From contig DAIOGK010000040.1 in assembly GCA_036745275.1 (NCBI GenBank), forward strand, positions 1 to 18,921: 18,921 nt of DNA. Direction: 5' to 3'. A program made the position numbers and the translations under genes. This stretch comes from JAIUNP01 sp020161975 (GTDB taxonomy: Bacteria > Pseudomonadota > Alphaproteobacteria > Rhizobiales > Beijerinckiaceae). Below, piece after piece: positions 1 through 7,394 of the stretch. The notes under the pieces were generated by a model. It worked only from the letters and a program-made list of their open reading frames with translations. It was not told the DNA's origin and searched no databases. Position 1 is the first letter of the stretch, and the number at the start of each line of letters is the position of its first letter.

Positions 1-2
1 CG

Positions 3-704
3 TTTGGATGCCGATCACCCCATTTGCGGGGTCCTTATTCCATGCTTAATCACACCGGAGGACGGTCGAAGGACAAGCTTGAGGCCGGTCTGCGGGAGGC
101 GACCCGCAAGCAGGAGGCCATTGCCAATCAGATCACCGAGCGTCTGCTTGCCGGCCAGCCGAAGATCGATGCCTTCGACCGCATGCTCGACGAGCTGCAG
201 AAGCAGTGCGAAGCGATGCGGCAGGAGCTCGACCAGGTGTCGACGAGTAGGAAGGCGGCATTCAAGCCCTTCACCCTCAACCCGTCCCTATGCAAGCTCA
301 TGACGAAGGCGCGGACGATGGCCGTACAGGCCGGCAAGTCCGAGCATGACGCGGTGAAGGAACATTTCAACGTTGTGAGAGAGCTGGTTCAGAAGGTGGT
401 TGTCGCTCCCTTCCCTTACGGAAAGTCTGCGGACCTGACGATGCACGGCCGCCTTGCCACAATCCTTGCGTCGATGAAGGCGTTCCACGAGCACAGCAAA
501 GCGATGCGCGCGGATTTCACGGAGAACTATGCGCGCCGTGTGAAGGATGGTGGGCTGAAGGGACAGAAGGAGAAGCTGGACTTTGTAGTCCGCTTCCGCG
601 CCGTCCTCGCTGAAGAGGAGGCAGACTGGAAGCGGCTACAAGTTTCAGTGGTTGCGGGGGCACGCAACTACCGATACCGACATTCGCTCCAAGTTGCTGT
701 TTAG
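3..704 (+). CDS. Serine recombinase, C-terminal part (5' cut by window edge)
   Basis: The frame is open from the left edge to a TAG stop at 702-704, so the gene begins outside the window; a TTG at 24 and an ATG at 42 are only internal start candidates. The visible ~234 residues contain a charged heptad-like stretch (DKLEAGLREATRKQEAI... then LDELQKQCEAMRQELDQ), followed by a mixed alpha/beta tail with FVVRFRAVLAEEEADWKR. This matches the coiled-coil and C-terminal region of large serine recombinases/resolvases, which integrate or excise mobile elements. The N-terminal catalytic domain with the active serine is not in view. It converges on the minus-strand transfer operon and could be the element's integrase, or belong to a neighbouring element. 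The family call rests on the C-terminal pattern alone. Confidence 0.6.
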   Translation, partial: FGCRSPHLRGPYSMLNHTGGRSKDKLEAGLREATRKQEAIANQITERLLAGQPKIDAFDRMLDELQKQCEAMRQELDQVSTSRKAAFKPFTLNPSLCKLMTKARTMAVQAGKSEHDAVKEHFNVVRELVQKVVVAPFPYGKSADLTMHGRLATILASMKAFHEHSKAMRADFTENYARRVKDGGLKGQKEKLDFVVRFRAVLAEEEADWKRLQVSVVAGARNYRYRHSLQVAV

Positions 705-1011
705 TCCGGGTGGGATGGCACTGGCAGAGTTGCATCGCGCGCGATGCAGCCTCTAAGGGAGCCGCAAAGATGTCTGGAGTTCATCGACAAAAATGGACCA
801 AAAAGGAAAAGCCGCCACACTTCGCAGTGTGACGGCTTCCTGAACTTGATCAGCCGATGCCTGATCGTGAGGCTTTTTCCCCTTACAGGATGGCCACCTC
901 GGGCGCCGCTCGGACCTGCACGTCGCCGTGCTTGATGTTTTGAGACCGTGAGGCATAGGCACGGTCTGTCTTGATGGGTGAAGAAATAGCGCAACAGGCC
1001 TCAAATGTCAA
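705..1011. other. Intergenic gap with three inverted repeats
   Basis: No convincing gene lies here between the convergent recombinase and phosphoribosyltransferase genes. It holds a strong terminator hairpin at 809-838 (listed separately), a 6-bp stem GATCAG/CTGATC at 848-853 and 861-866 with a 7-base loop, and a 7-bp stem GACCGTG/CACGGTC at 944-950 and 960-966 with a 9-base loop. The last lies 46 bp past the phosphoribosyltransferase stop. Short open frames here have no ribosome binding site and were not called. Confidence 0.6.
797..838 (-). terminator. Rho-independent terminator (minus strand)
   Basis: The arms AAGCCG-C-CACACT (809-821) and AGTGTG-A-CGGCTT (826-838) form a 12-bp stem with one mismatch around a TCGC tetraloop. 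Read on the minus strand the stem is followed by TTTTCCTTTTT. On the plus strand no T-run follows. It lies about 175 bp past the phosphoribosyltransferase stop, so it should end transcripts leaving that gene and possibly the whole trb operon. Confidence 0.75.
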
Positions 1012-1755
1012 TCATGATGACGGTCTCACCGCGTTCAAGTCGCTCAACAGGCAGACCCCACGCTCTACGATCGCACCCTGCTCTCGCAGACATTCCGCCA
1101 CAGAGATAATCGATGTTCCGGACGACACAAGGTCGTCGATCAGCGCAATCCTCTGCCCTTCCAGCGCCGGCACTTCTCCGCTTACGGTAAACGGCTGAAA
1201 GAAGCGCCGCATCGGTTTGGCAACTTCCTTCATCTGGAAATCCGTATCCCGCTTTGCCCTTCTCAGTTGGCCGAGTTCGGCCTTGAAAGCTCTTTCATCA
1301 CGATCTTTCGCAAACTGCGGAAAGCTGGCGTCAATGGCGTCCAGAACCTCACCGACCGTCCGCTTGCGCAGAAAGTTCGATTCTACGAGTGGCAACCCCG
1401 ACACCTCAGCTACACGCTTCGCAAACAAACGACACAGCGGCTTACTCGACGGAACATCTACCAGAGCATCGACCTTCAGGTCGCCGACGAACGCAGCGAG
1501 GATCTCATCAGCGCGCTTGTACAGCATCTGGTGGTACATTGGCTGCATACGATAGCCGTTCATCTCTTTGATAGCGTAAACCAGCGGATTGCCATCACGA
1601 TCATGCCCCTTCGTGGTCTTGCGGCGGAAGACATATTGAATCCGCAGCCCGTGTATCGCGCCCTCTGTCGGATTTCCTTCGATGGAGGTATCCACGAGTT
1701 CCTGATGGGAGTGGTCGATAATCACCGTCTTGTTGGCGTAAACATTTATCCCCAA
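1012..1755 (-). CDS. Phosphoribosyltransferase-domain protein (type I PRTase fold)
   Basis: This 247-residue protein carries the PRPP-binding signature of type I phosphoribosyltransferases near residues 202-215 (ALIDDLVSSGTS, two acidic residues then the phosphate loop), preceded by VDALVDVPSS near residues 95-105, another usual element of the fold. The arrangement resembles ComF-like proteins, but the cysteine-rich N-terminus of ComF is absent. The substrate is unknown. The start is TTG at 1755: an in-frame TGA lies three codons upstream, and GAGG/GGAGG sequence precedes the TTG. It follows the transfer operon after a 127-bp gap; a weak promoter-like pair (TTGCGT, 18 bases, TCATAT, minus strand) occurs at about 1825-1854, so it may have its own promoter. 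A link to DNA uptake, nucleotide salvage or defence is speculation. Confidence 0.75.
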   Translation of the reverse strand: MGINVYANKTVIIDHSHQELVDTSIEGNPTEGAIHGLRIQYVFRRKTTKGHDRDGNPLVYAIKEMNGYRMQPMYHQMLYKRADEILAAFVGDLKVDALVDVPSSKPLCRLFAKRVAEVSGLPLVESNFLRKRTVGEVLDAIDASFPQFAKDRDERAFKAELGQLRRAKRDTDFQMKEVAKPMRRFFQPFTVSGEVPALEGQRIALIDDLVSSGTSIISVAECLREQGAIVERGVCLLSDLNAVRPSS

Positions 1756-1882
1756 GAACCCTCAACCTCCCGCCTTACCCATGTAAACAGAACAGCACAT
1801 CTGCCGTATGCGAAGTCTTTGTGTATATGACCTCGCTCTGAGAAGCACACGCAAATGGTGCCCTGCACGACATTGAAGCGAA

Positions 1883-2104
1883 TTAGTTCCCCAGACGCCG
1901 CGCCTTGGCGAAGCCGCGATCCGTGGCGATGAATCGCTCCAGCATCGGCACGATGAGTCTGACGGGATCAGCGGCGGGCTGGCCGCTTTCGCGGGCCAGA
2001 ACATCTGCATAAGCAGTGAGATCACGATGCAGTTGCCCGGGCAGTTCCACCGTCACCTTCACGGGCTTGTCCTCGGTGAGCGGTCCAAGTTTCAGCTTTG
2101 CCAT
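1883..2104 (-). CDS. DUF2274 domain-containing protein
   Basis: The protein is 73 residues and begins MAKLKLGPLTEDKPVKVTVE. The middle (LPGQLHRDLTAYADVLARES) looks like a short ribbon-helix-helix-type strand and helix, and the end is LIVPMLERFIATDRGFAKAR. DUF2274 proteins of this size are regularly the last gene of trb operons in alphaproteobacterial conjugative elements; their function is not established. ATG at 2104 was chosen over longer upstream frames because it lies two bases past the trbI stop and is preceded by AGGA at a normal distance. It is probably co-translated with trbI and may act in DNA binding or operon control, which is inference from its size and fold. Confidence 0.85.
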   Translation of the reverse strand: MAKLKLGPLTEDKPVKVTVELPGQLHRDLTAYADVLARESGQPAADPVRLIVPMLERFIATDRGFAKARRLGN

Positions 2105-2106
2105 GG

Positions 2107-3240
2107 TCAATTCCTGTAAGGTTCGAGCACAAGGTCGCGGGTGACGATGACCCTGACCGGATAGCCAGGCCGGATGGTCAGCGTTGGGGCAACCTGCAAC
2201 TGGCGCTGGACGATCTGCTGTCCGGCCTGATTGATGGTATCCTGCGCGCCGTCGCGGATGGCGCGGATCAGGCGGTCTTCGTCGTCGGTCGCCAGCTCCG
2301 TACCGATGCCGAGCAGCGTGGACAGGCCCGCCGCTTTCATCAGATCCCACCAGTGGTAATCGACGCCATCTTCCAGACCGGCATAACCGGCAGCATCCGC
2401 ACCGGGCTGACGCTCCAGCACGATGGAGCGGCCATTGGGCAGGATCAGACGGTTCCAGACGAGCAGGACACGGCGCTGGCCGAAGGTCACACCGGCATCG
2501 TACTGGCCGATGATGCGCGTTCCCTGCGGGATCAAGAGCAGCGCGCCGGTCGGGCTGTCATAGACGTTTTCCGTGACCTGCGCGGTGATCTGGCCAGGCA
2601 GATCGGAACGGATGCCGGTAATCATCGCAGCCGGAATCACGGCCCCAGCCTGAAGAATGTAGGGCGACGCTGGGGCCATGATCCGATCCGTAGCAACGGT
2701 CTGGCGATCCACCGGACCATTCAGAAATGCCGTGTGTCGGTCCTGCGTGGCGGGCTGACCGCCAAGGTCGAGACCTGCAAGGCCCGGAATCGTGGAGCCG
2801 GGTATTGTCGCTGATCGCTGCCCCGACTGGAAGAATACAGTGCTAAGACGTGCGGCTTCTTCCTCGGCGAGACGGCGCTCCTCGGCAGGGTCACGGGTTG
2901 GTGTTACCATAGCGGGCGGCGTAACGGGTTGCCCCCTGTTCTGAGCGTCGAGAATCGGGCCACCGAGGTCGCCCGGCAAAGCTGGTCCCAGAACAGGGCC
3001 GGTATAATCGCGCGGCAGTCCTGCCAGCCCGTCCGCTGTTGCGCGGTTCTCGGTCGAGTAGAGTTCCTCGGCATTTCCGCCCATGTCACGAGTCTGGAGC
3101 GCATAGATCAATGCGCCGCCAATGCCGAGGAGCGCGACGGCGCCCACACCGGCCAGCATCTTGCGTGAGAGGCGGGTGACGCGCGGCGGCTCGGCGCGCA
3201 GACGCATAGGAGGCGCGCTGGTGGTCGTATCTTCGCTCAT
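2107..3240 (-). CDS. trbI: Conjugal transfer protein TrbI (VirB10-like)
   Basis: TrbI is the VirB10 equivalent of P-type type IV secretion systems and spans inner and outer membranes as part of the core complex. The 377 residues show a short cytoplasmic N-terminus, one membrane segment at about 28-47 (MLAGVGAVALLGIGGALIYA), a proline-rich periplasmic linker, and a C-terminal beta-rich domain with family motifs such as LLIPQGTRIIGQYDA, RLILPNGRSIVLE and a final TIRPGYPVRVIVTRDL. Length is normal. The start overlaps the trbG stop as ATGA, indicating translational coupling; the DUF2274 gene follows after two bases. It should contact TrbG outside and the ATPases inside. Confidence 0.95.
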   Translation of the reverse strand: MSEDTTTSAPPMRLRAEPPRVTRLSRKMLAGVGAVALLGIGGALIYALQTRDMGGNAEELYSTENRATADGLAGLPRDYTGPVLGPALPGDLGGPILDAQNRGQPVTPPAMVTPTRDPAEERRLAEEEAARLSTVFFQSGQRSATIPGSTIPGLAGLDLGGQPATQDRHTAFLNGPVDRQTVATDRIMAPASPYILQAGAVIPAAMITGIRSDLPGQITAQVTENVYDSPTGALLLIPQGTRIIGQYDAGVTFGQRRVLLVWNRLILPNGRSIVLERQPGADAAGYAGLEDGVDYHWWDLMKAAGLSTLLGIGTELATDDEDRLIRAIRDGAQDTINQAGQQIVQRQLQVAPTLTIRPGYPVRVIVTRDLVLEPYRN

Positions 3241-4250
3241 GACGGATTCTCCCCGGTCTTCGCGGGCTGGGCCGCCTGCCTTTGTTCAACGCGGACAATC
3301 CTGACGGTCTGCTGGCGATCGCCGCTGCCAAGGCGCAACTCAGCTGCCCCGAACAGGCGATCCACGATCAGGATGTTCTGGTGAATGCGGCTGTTAACGA
3401 TCTGCGTTTCGCCCTCGGAGCCGATGACGAAGAGCGGCGGCATCTCGCCCTGCACGATGCCGCGCGGGAAGACGACATAGACACGGCGGCCATCGTCGAA
3501 GACAGAAATAGGCCGCCATGGCGGCGTGTCACCGGTCAGTCCGTAACGATAGTTTCGGGCCGTCTCGACAGGGATGATGGGGGCTGGCGGAACGGTCACG
3601 CGCTGACCGGCAGGTAGCGCGGGATAAGCCCAAGCCACAGCGGGCATATAGAGCGCCGCGCGGGCGCGAAGCTCAATGAGATAGACGCGGCGATCCGTGC
3701 TGATGACAAGATTGGTGGAAATATCCTCACGGGTCGGTTTGACGAGGATATGGACGCGGCGGCTTGTACCCGATCCGCTTTCTGTATCGCCAATGATCCA
3801 TCGGGCGGTGTCGCCTGCTGCAATCGGTCCCGCGCCATTCAGGCTTTCGCCGGGTTCCAGCGCGATTGTCGTGATCTGCCCCGGTGCGGCATAGACCTGA
3901 AACAGCGCACCTTCCGACCAGGGATAGATCTGGATGGCGTTGTAATAGCCTTCCCGGCGTGGTTCGACACGGGCGGCGGCATTGGCGTTCTCGACGCGAC
4001 CAGTCGGTGTTCCGGCAGCGGTTCCGCCGCGCGCCACAGTCCATGCCGGCGGCGTGTGCAAAGGCCGGGGCCGGTCATCGGCAACGGCTGTCGGCACGAC
4101 AGGAAGCGATGGGACGTCGGCGTCATAGCTGAACTGCGGCGCTTTGTTGGTGGCGCAACCGGCCAGCATGGTCGCTGACAGCAATAAAGCCGCCAAAGCG
4201 GGTTTACGGAAAACCGGCAAGCCGGAATTACAAACCATTGTGCGGGTCAT
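3237..4250 (-). CDS. trbG: Conjugal transfer protein TrbG (VirB9-like)
   Basis: TrbG corresponds to VirB9, the periplasmic to outer-membrane component of the secretion core. The N-terminus has a hydrophobic signal segment ending in a lipobox-like LLSATMLAGC (Cys about residue 32), suggesting a lipoprotein or secreted protein. The mature part contains the family pattern: IQIYPWSEGALFQVYAAPGQ, then the C-terminal NYRYGLTGDTPPWRPISVFDD and VYVVFPRGI. ATG at 4250 was chosen because it forms an ATGA overlap with the trbF stop and has GGGAG upstream; another ATG exists at 4271. This gives 337 residues, a normal length. It overlaps trbI by ATGA. Confidence 0.95.
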   Translation of the reverse strand: MTRTMVCNSGLPVFRKPALAALLLSATMLAGCATNKAPQFSYDADVPSLPVVPTAVADDRPRPLHTPPAWTVARGGTAAGTPTGRVENANAAARVEPRREGYYNAIQIYPWSEGALFQVYAAPGQITTIALEPGESLNGAGPIAAGDTARWIIGDTESGSGTSRRVHILVKPTREDISTNLVISTDRRVYLIELRARAALYMPAVAWAYPALPAGQRVTVPPAPIIPVETARNYRYGLTGDTPPWRPISVFDDGRRVYVVFPRGIVQGEMPPLFVIGSEGETQIVNSRIHQNILIVDRLFGAAELRLGSGDRQQTVRIVRVEQRQAAQPAKTGENPS

Positions 4251-4936
4251 TGGCTCATCTCCCGCGACCATGAAATTGCATTGACGTAGATGCCGAGCGG
4301 ATTGGCGCGCAGGCGTTCAGCATCACGTGGCGTCTGGATCACGATGGTCAGGATCGCGGTCCAGCGTTCGGTGGTGGAGAGCTGGCCGTTTTGGTAATGG
4401 CGCTCGGTCCAGGCGACACGGAAGCTGTCATTCGAGGCGCGGATCACCGACGACACCTCGACCGCGATCTGCTGACGCCCGACCTTGGTGAAGGGGTCAT
4501 TAGCACGGGCATAATCATTGAGGGTTGCCGCACCCCGATCCGTGGTGAACTCATAGGCGCGCAGCCAGTTCTGTCGCACGATGATGGCGTCGGACGGGAT
4601 CGAGCGCGTCTGCTCGATGAAGCGGCCGAGATGGAATGCGATCTGGGGATCGGTCGGACGGTATTCAGCCACGGCGGGCGCAACGGCCTGCGACTGGCCG
4701 AGATTATCGACCTGCACCACCCAGGGCACGACCGTCCCGCGCGCCGATTGCCAGACAAGGGCCGAGGCGAAACCGGCCGAGAGGATCAGCGAGCCGAAGG
4801 CCATGATGCGCCAGTTCTTTGCCTGCACGCGAGCCGAACCGATGCGCTCATCCCAGGCTTGAGCAGCTTTCTGATAGGGCGTCTCGGGTTCGGGTGACTT
4901 GCCGTAATGGGCAGATGGACGTTTGAAGATGTTCAT
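4247..4936 (-). CDS. trbF: Conjugal transfer protein TrbF (VirB8-like)
   Basis: TrbF is the VirB8 equivalent, a bitopic inner-membrane protein that helps assemble the channel. The 229 residues comprise a cytoplasmic N-terminus with the family motif ETPYQKAAQAWDERIGSARVQAKNW split across residues 18-42, one membrane segment at about 43-63, and a periplasmic domain with WVVQVDNLGQ and the C-terminal LRANPLGIYVNAISWSRE typical of TrbF. Both ends overlap neighbours by ATGA (trbL upstream, trbG downstream). Length is as expected and no key region is missing. Confidence 0.95.
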   Translation of the reverse strand: MNIFKRPSAHYGKSPEPETPYQKAAQAWDERIGSARVQAKNWRIMAFGSLILSAGFASALVWQSARGTVVPWVVQVDNLGQSQAVAPAVAEYRPTDPQIAFHLGRFIEQTRSIPSDAIIVRQNWLRAYEFTTDRGAATLNDYARANDPFTKVGRQQIAVEVSSVIRASNDSFRVAWTERHYQNGQLSTTERWTAILTIVIQTPRDAERLRANPLGIYVNAISWSREMSQ

Positions 4937-6300
4937 GAGCGGTCACTTTCAGAAAGATTGATGGAAGAGCCGCCGCCATGGCTGTCGCCGGAGCGCACGG
5001 CATGGGCGGCCATCGACGTGCCGTGGCTAAGTGTCTGCTTTCGCTGCATCTGCTTTGCCCATGCCGGAGAGCCGCCAGCCTGCGTGGCGGGTGACGGGGC
5101 AGCGCTTGCTGCCTCGCTGGCGCCTCCGACTGTTCCAGCCGTGGAAGAGCCGCCGGTGACGCCGAATCCGGCACGCGCTCCATCGGAAAAGCTGGACTTG
5201 ACGCTTTCCGATGCCTTCGAGGCGGCGCGTTTCAGGGGCGATGCGGCGGCAGAGCCTGCGGCTCGGGCAACACCGCCCAGACCGGAGGCGACACCGGCAG
5301 CGCCAGACTGGCCAAGCGAACCGACACTATAGGCGGCGCTCGCCGCACCTGCGGCGGCAGCACCACCCCGAACGGCAGCCGCTCCACCAGAGAGCGCTGC
5401 TGCTCCTCCTTTCGCGGCCATGCCTGCGGCGGCACCCCCGGCAAGCATCATGCCGCCTGCGGCAAGGCCGGTTCCAACGGCAGCACCTGCGCCAAGCTGC
5501 GGGCCGCCTGAGACGAGACCGGAAGCGATGCCGGGACCGAATATGCCAAGACCAAGAAGGGACAGGGCTGCCAGCACGATCGCCATGGCATCGTCGATGG
5601 TCGGCGTCACGCCGCCAAAGCCTGCCGTGAACTGCGAGAACAGCGTCGATCCGATGCCGATGATGACTGCCAGGACCAGCACCTTGATGCCGGAGGACAC
5701 TACATTGCCGAGAACGCGCTCGGCCATGAAGGCGGTCTTGCCGAAGAGGCCAAAGGGGATCAGTACAAAGCCAGCCAACGTGGTCAGCTTGAACTCGATC
5801 AGCGTGACGAAGAGCTGCACAGCGAGAATGAAGAAGGCCAGCAGCACCAACACCCAGGCAAACATCAGACAGGCGATCTGGATGAAATTCTCGAAGAACG
5901 ACCAGTAGCCCATCATGTCGGCGATGGATTCGAGCAACGGGCGACCAGCATCAAGGCCAGTCTGCGCCACCTTGCCGGGACGCAGCAGATCGGCGGCGGA
6001 AAAGCCGGTGCCCGAACCCTTGAGGCCCAGACCGGCAAAGCTGTCGAAGATGATCTGGGCGAGACTGTTCCAGTTGCCGATCAGATAGGCGAAGACGCCG
6101 ACAAAGAGCGTTTTCTTGACCAGCCGGGCGATGATGTCGTCATCCGCACCCCAGGACCAGAACAGTGCCGCCAGCGTCACGTCGATGACGATGAGCGTGG
6201 TGGCGATGAAGGCGACTTCACCGCCAAGCAGGCCGAAGCCGCTGTCGATATAGGAGGTGAATACGCCTAGAAACGAGTCGATGACGCCGGTGCCGCCCAT
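4933..6300 (-). CDS. trbL: Conjugal transfer protein TrbL (VirB6-like)
   Basis: TrbL is the polytopic inner-membrane channel component of P-type systems, equivalent to VirB6. The first ~265 residues hold about six hydrophobic segments (for example 26-50, 62-80, 140-170, 172-190, 205-225, 238-262). The segment between the second and third is the usual soluble loop. Residues ~265-350 are a low-complexity glycine/alanine tract, followed by a serine-rich hydrophilic tail to residue 455; such variable tails are common in TrbL. The ATG lies three bases past the trbK-alt stop with GGGGGAGAG upstream, and the stop overlaps trbF by ATGA. Confidence 0.94.
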   Translation of the reverse strand: MGGTGVIDSFLGVFTSYIDSGFGLLGGEVAFIATTLIVIDVTLAALFWSWGADDDIIARLVKKTLFVGVFAYLIGNWNSLAQIIFDSFAGLGLKGSGTGFSAADLLRPGKVAQTGLDAGRPLLESIADMMGYWSFFENFIQIACLMFAWVLVLLAFFILAVQLFVTLIEFKLTTLAGFVLIPFGLFGKTAFMAERVLGNVVSSGIKVLVLAVIIGIGSTLFSQFTAGFGGVTPTIDDAMAIVLAALSLLGLGIFGPGIASGLVSGGPQLGAGAAVGTGLAAGGMMLAGGAAAGMAAKGGAAALSGGAAAVRGGAAAAGAASAAYSVGSLGQSGAAGVASGLGGVARAAGSAAASPLKRAASKASESVKSSFSDGARAGFGVTGGSSTAGTVGGASEAASAAPSPATQAGGSPAWAKQMQRKQTLSHGTSMAAHAVRSGDSHGGGSSINLSESDRS

Positions 6301-6303
6301 GGT

Positions 6304-6591
6304 TCACTCTCCCCCGTTCTGATGCGGGGCGGCGGGCACCGGCGTCCGGCCGAGAAAGCGGTCGCGGTTCTCGGCCCAGGTGGCGAGGCAACCGGGATCA
6401 CTGACGGCGGCCTCGCCTAACTGCTGGCAACGGCGCAGGCTTTGGCGCAACGGATCGGCAGAGGGCTGAAGCGATGGCACCGGGCGGTTCTGCGCCGGTT
6501 CGTCCTCGCGGGTCATTTCGATCACCGTGGCGGTGATTGCGATGGCCACGAATATGATCGCGCCCAGCCGTGCCAGCATCTTGCCATCCAT
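6304..6591 (-). CDS. Putative entry-exclusion protein TrbK-alt
   Basis: The 95-residue protein has a short N-terminus, one hydrophobic segment at about 7-25 (ARLGAIIFVAIAITATVIEM), and a hydrophilic part ending in the conserved block CQQLGEAAVSDPGCLATWAE, with cysteines at about 55 and 68. This matches the TrbK-alt family, placed between trbJ and trbL in alphaproteobacterial trb operons and proposed to act in entry exclusion. The ATG is preceded by a strong AGGAGGGG, 20 bases past trbJ. Unlike plasmid RP4 TrbK it has no clear lipobox, so it is probably an inner-membrane protein with a periplasmic domain. Function is by family and position only. Confidence 0.85.
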   Translation of the reverse strand: MDGKMLARLGAIIFVAIAITATVIEMTREDEPAQNRPVPSLQPSADPLRQSLRRCQQLGEAAVSDPGCLATWAENRDRFLGRTPVPAAPHQNGGE

Positions 6592-6611
6592 GTCGCGCCC
6601 CTCCTGTCCGG

Positions 6612-7394
6612 TCAGTTGTTGCCGTTGCCGAACATCCGGGCATTGCCGGGCTGGTAGCCCGATCCCGGCGTCAGGAAGCGTTCACGCTGGACGCGGCCCT
6701 GTTCGGCGGCAGTGGCACGCTCGGCCTCGATCAGCGCCTCCGAGCGGCCATTGGCCGACATCAGGGCGATCAGGTCGGAAAGCTGCTGCGACTGGAGGGC
6801 GAGAAGCTGATTGCCAGCCTGCGTTGCCTGCAAGGCGCCAGTGGCGTTCTGGCTCTGCCCGACCAGAGCGGACATCTCGGCGCGGTTGGTGTCGATATTG
6901 CCGACAACACCGGCCTGCACGCGCATGGCGTCCTGCAATCCGCCAACCGTGTTCTGCCAGCGAGACCGGGCATCTTCGACAAGCTGGGTGTCGGTGGCAG
7001 AGAGCGAGACATTGCCGTATTTTTGGCTAAACATCTGATCGACGTTCTGGACGTCGAAGGCGATGTTCTGTGCCTGGGCCAGAAGCTGCTGCGTGCGCTG
7101 GACGTTCTGCTGTAAGGTCTGGAGCGATGAATATGGCAGGCTGGTCAGGTTACGCGCCTGATTGATGAGCATCTGCGCTTCGTTCTGAAGCGAGGTGATC
7201 TGATGGTTGATCTGCTCCAGCGTGCGTGCGGCCGTGAGCAGGTTCTGCGCATAGTTGGTCGGGTCATAGACGATACGGCCGAAACCAAAGGCGTGAGCCT
7301 GGCTTGTCAGGATTGGTGACAACGCAACCGGCATGGCGAAGGTCAATGCCAGCATGGATGCACTGGCAAAACGGGCAATAGGGATACGGATCAT
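6612..7394 (-). CDS. trbJ: P-type conjugative transfer protein TrbJ (VirB5-like)
   Basis: TrbJ is the VirB5 equivalent, a periplasmic or pilus-tip protein. The 260-residue product has a signal peptide ending near residue 35 (LTSQAHA), then VYDPTNYAQNLLTAARTLEQ, which is the family N-terminal pattern. A long helical, glutamine-rich body (QINHQITSLQNEAQMLINQA and later repeats) follows. ATG at 7394 was chosen over upstream in-frame positions inside trbE because it gives a clean signal peptide and an ATGA overlap with the trbE stop. trbK-alt follows after 20 bases. Confidence 0.94.
   Translation of the reverse strand: MIRIPIARFASASMLALTFAMPVALSPILTSQAHAFGFGRIVYDPTNYAQNLLTAARTLEQINHQITSLQNEAQMLINQARNLTSLPYSSLQTLQQNVQRTQQLLAQAQNIAFDVQNVDQMFSQKYGNVSLSATDTQLVEDARSRWQNTVGGLQDAMRVQAGVVGNIDTNRAEMSALVGQSQNATGALQATQAGNQLLALQSQQLSDLIALMSANGRSEALIEAERATAAEQGRVQRERFLTPGSGYQPGNARMFGNGNN

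Noticed and set aside
1267..1830. 187-codon plus-strand frame opposite the phosphoribosyltransferase
   Set aside because: The minus strand carries a clear PRPP-binding motif and a good ribosome binding site; this frame has neither.
2098..2814. 238-codon plus-strand frame opposite trbI
   Set aside because: Antisense to a well-supported trbI gene, with no recognisable motif.
4933..5540. GC-rich repetitive stretch in the trbL 3' half
   Set aside because: It encodes the glycine/alanine-rich tail usual for TrbL and is not an independent repeat array or CRISPR.
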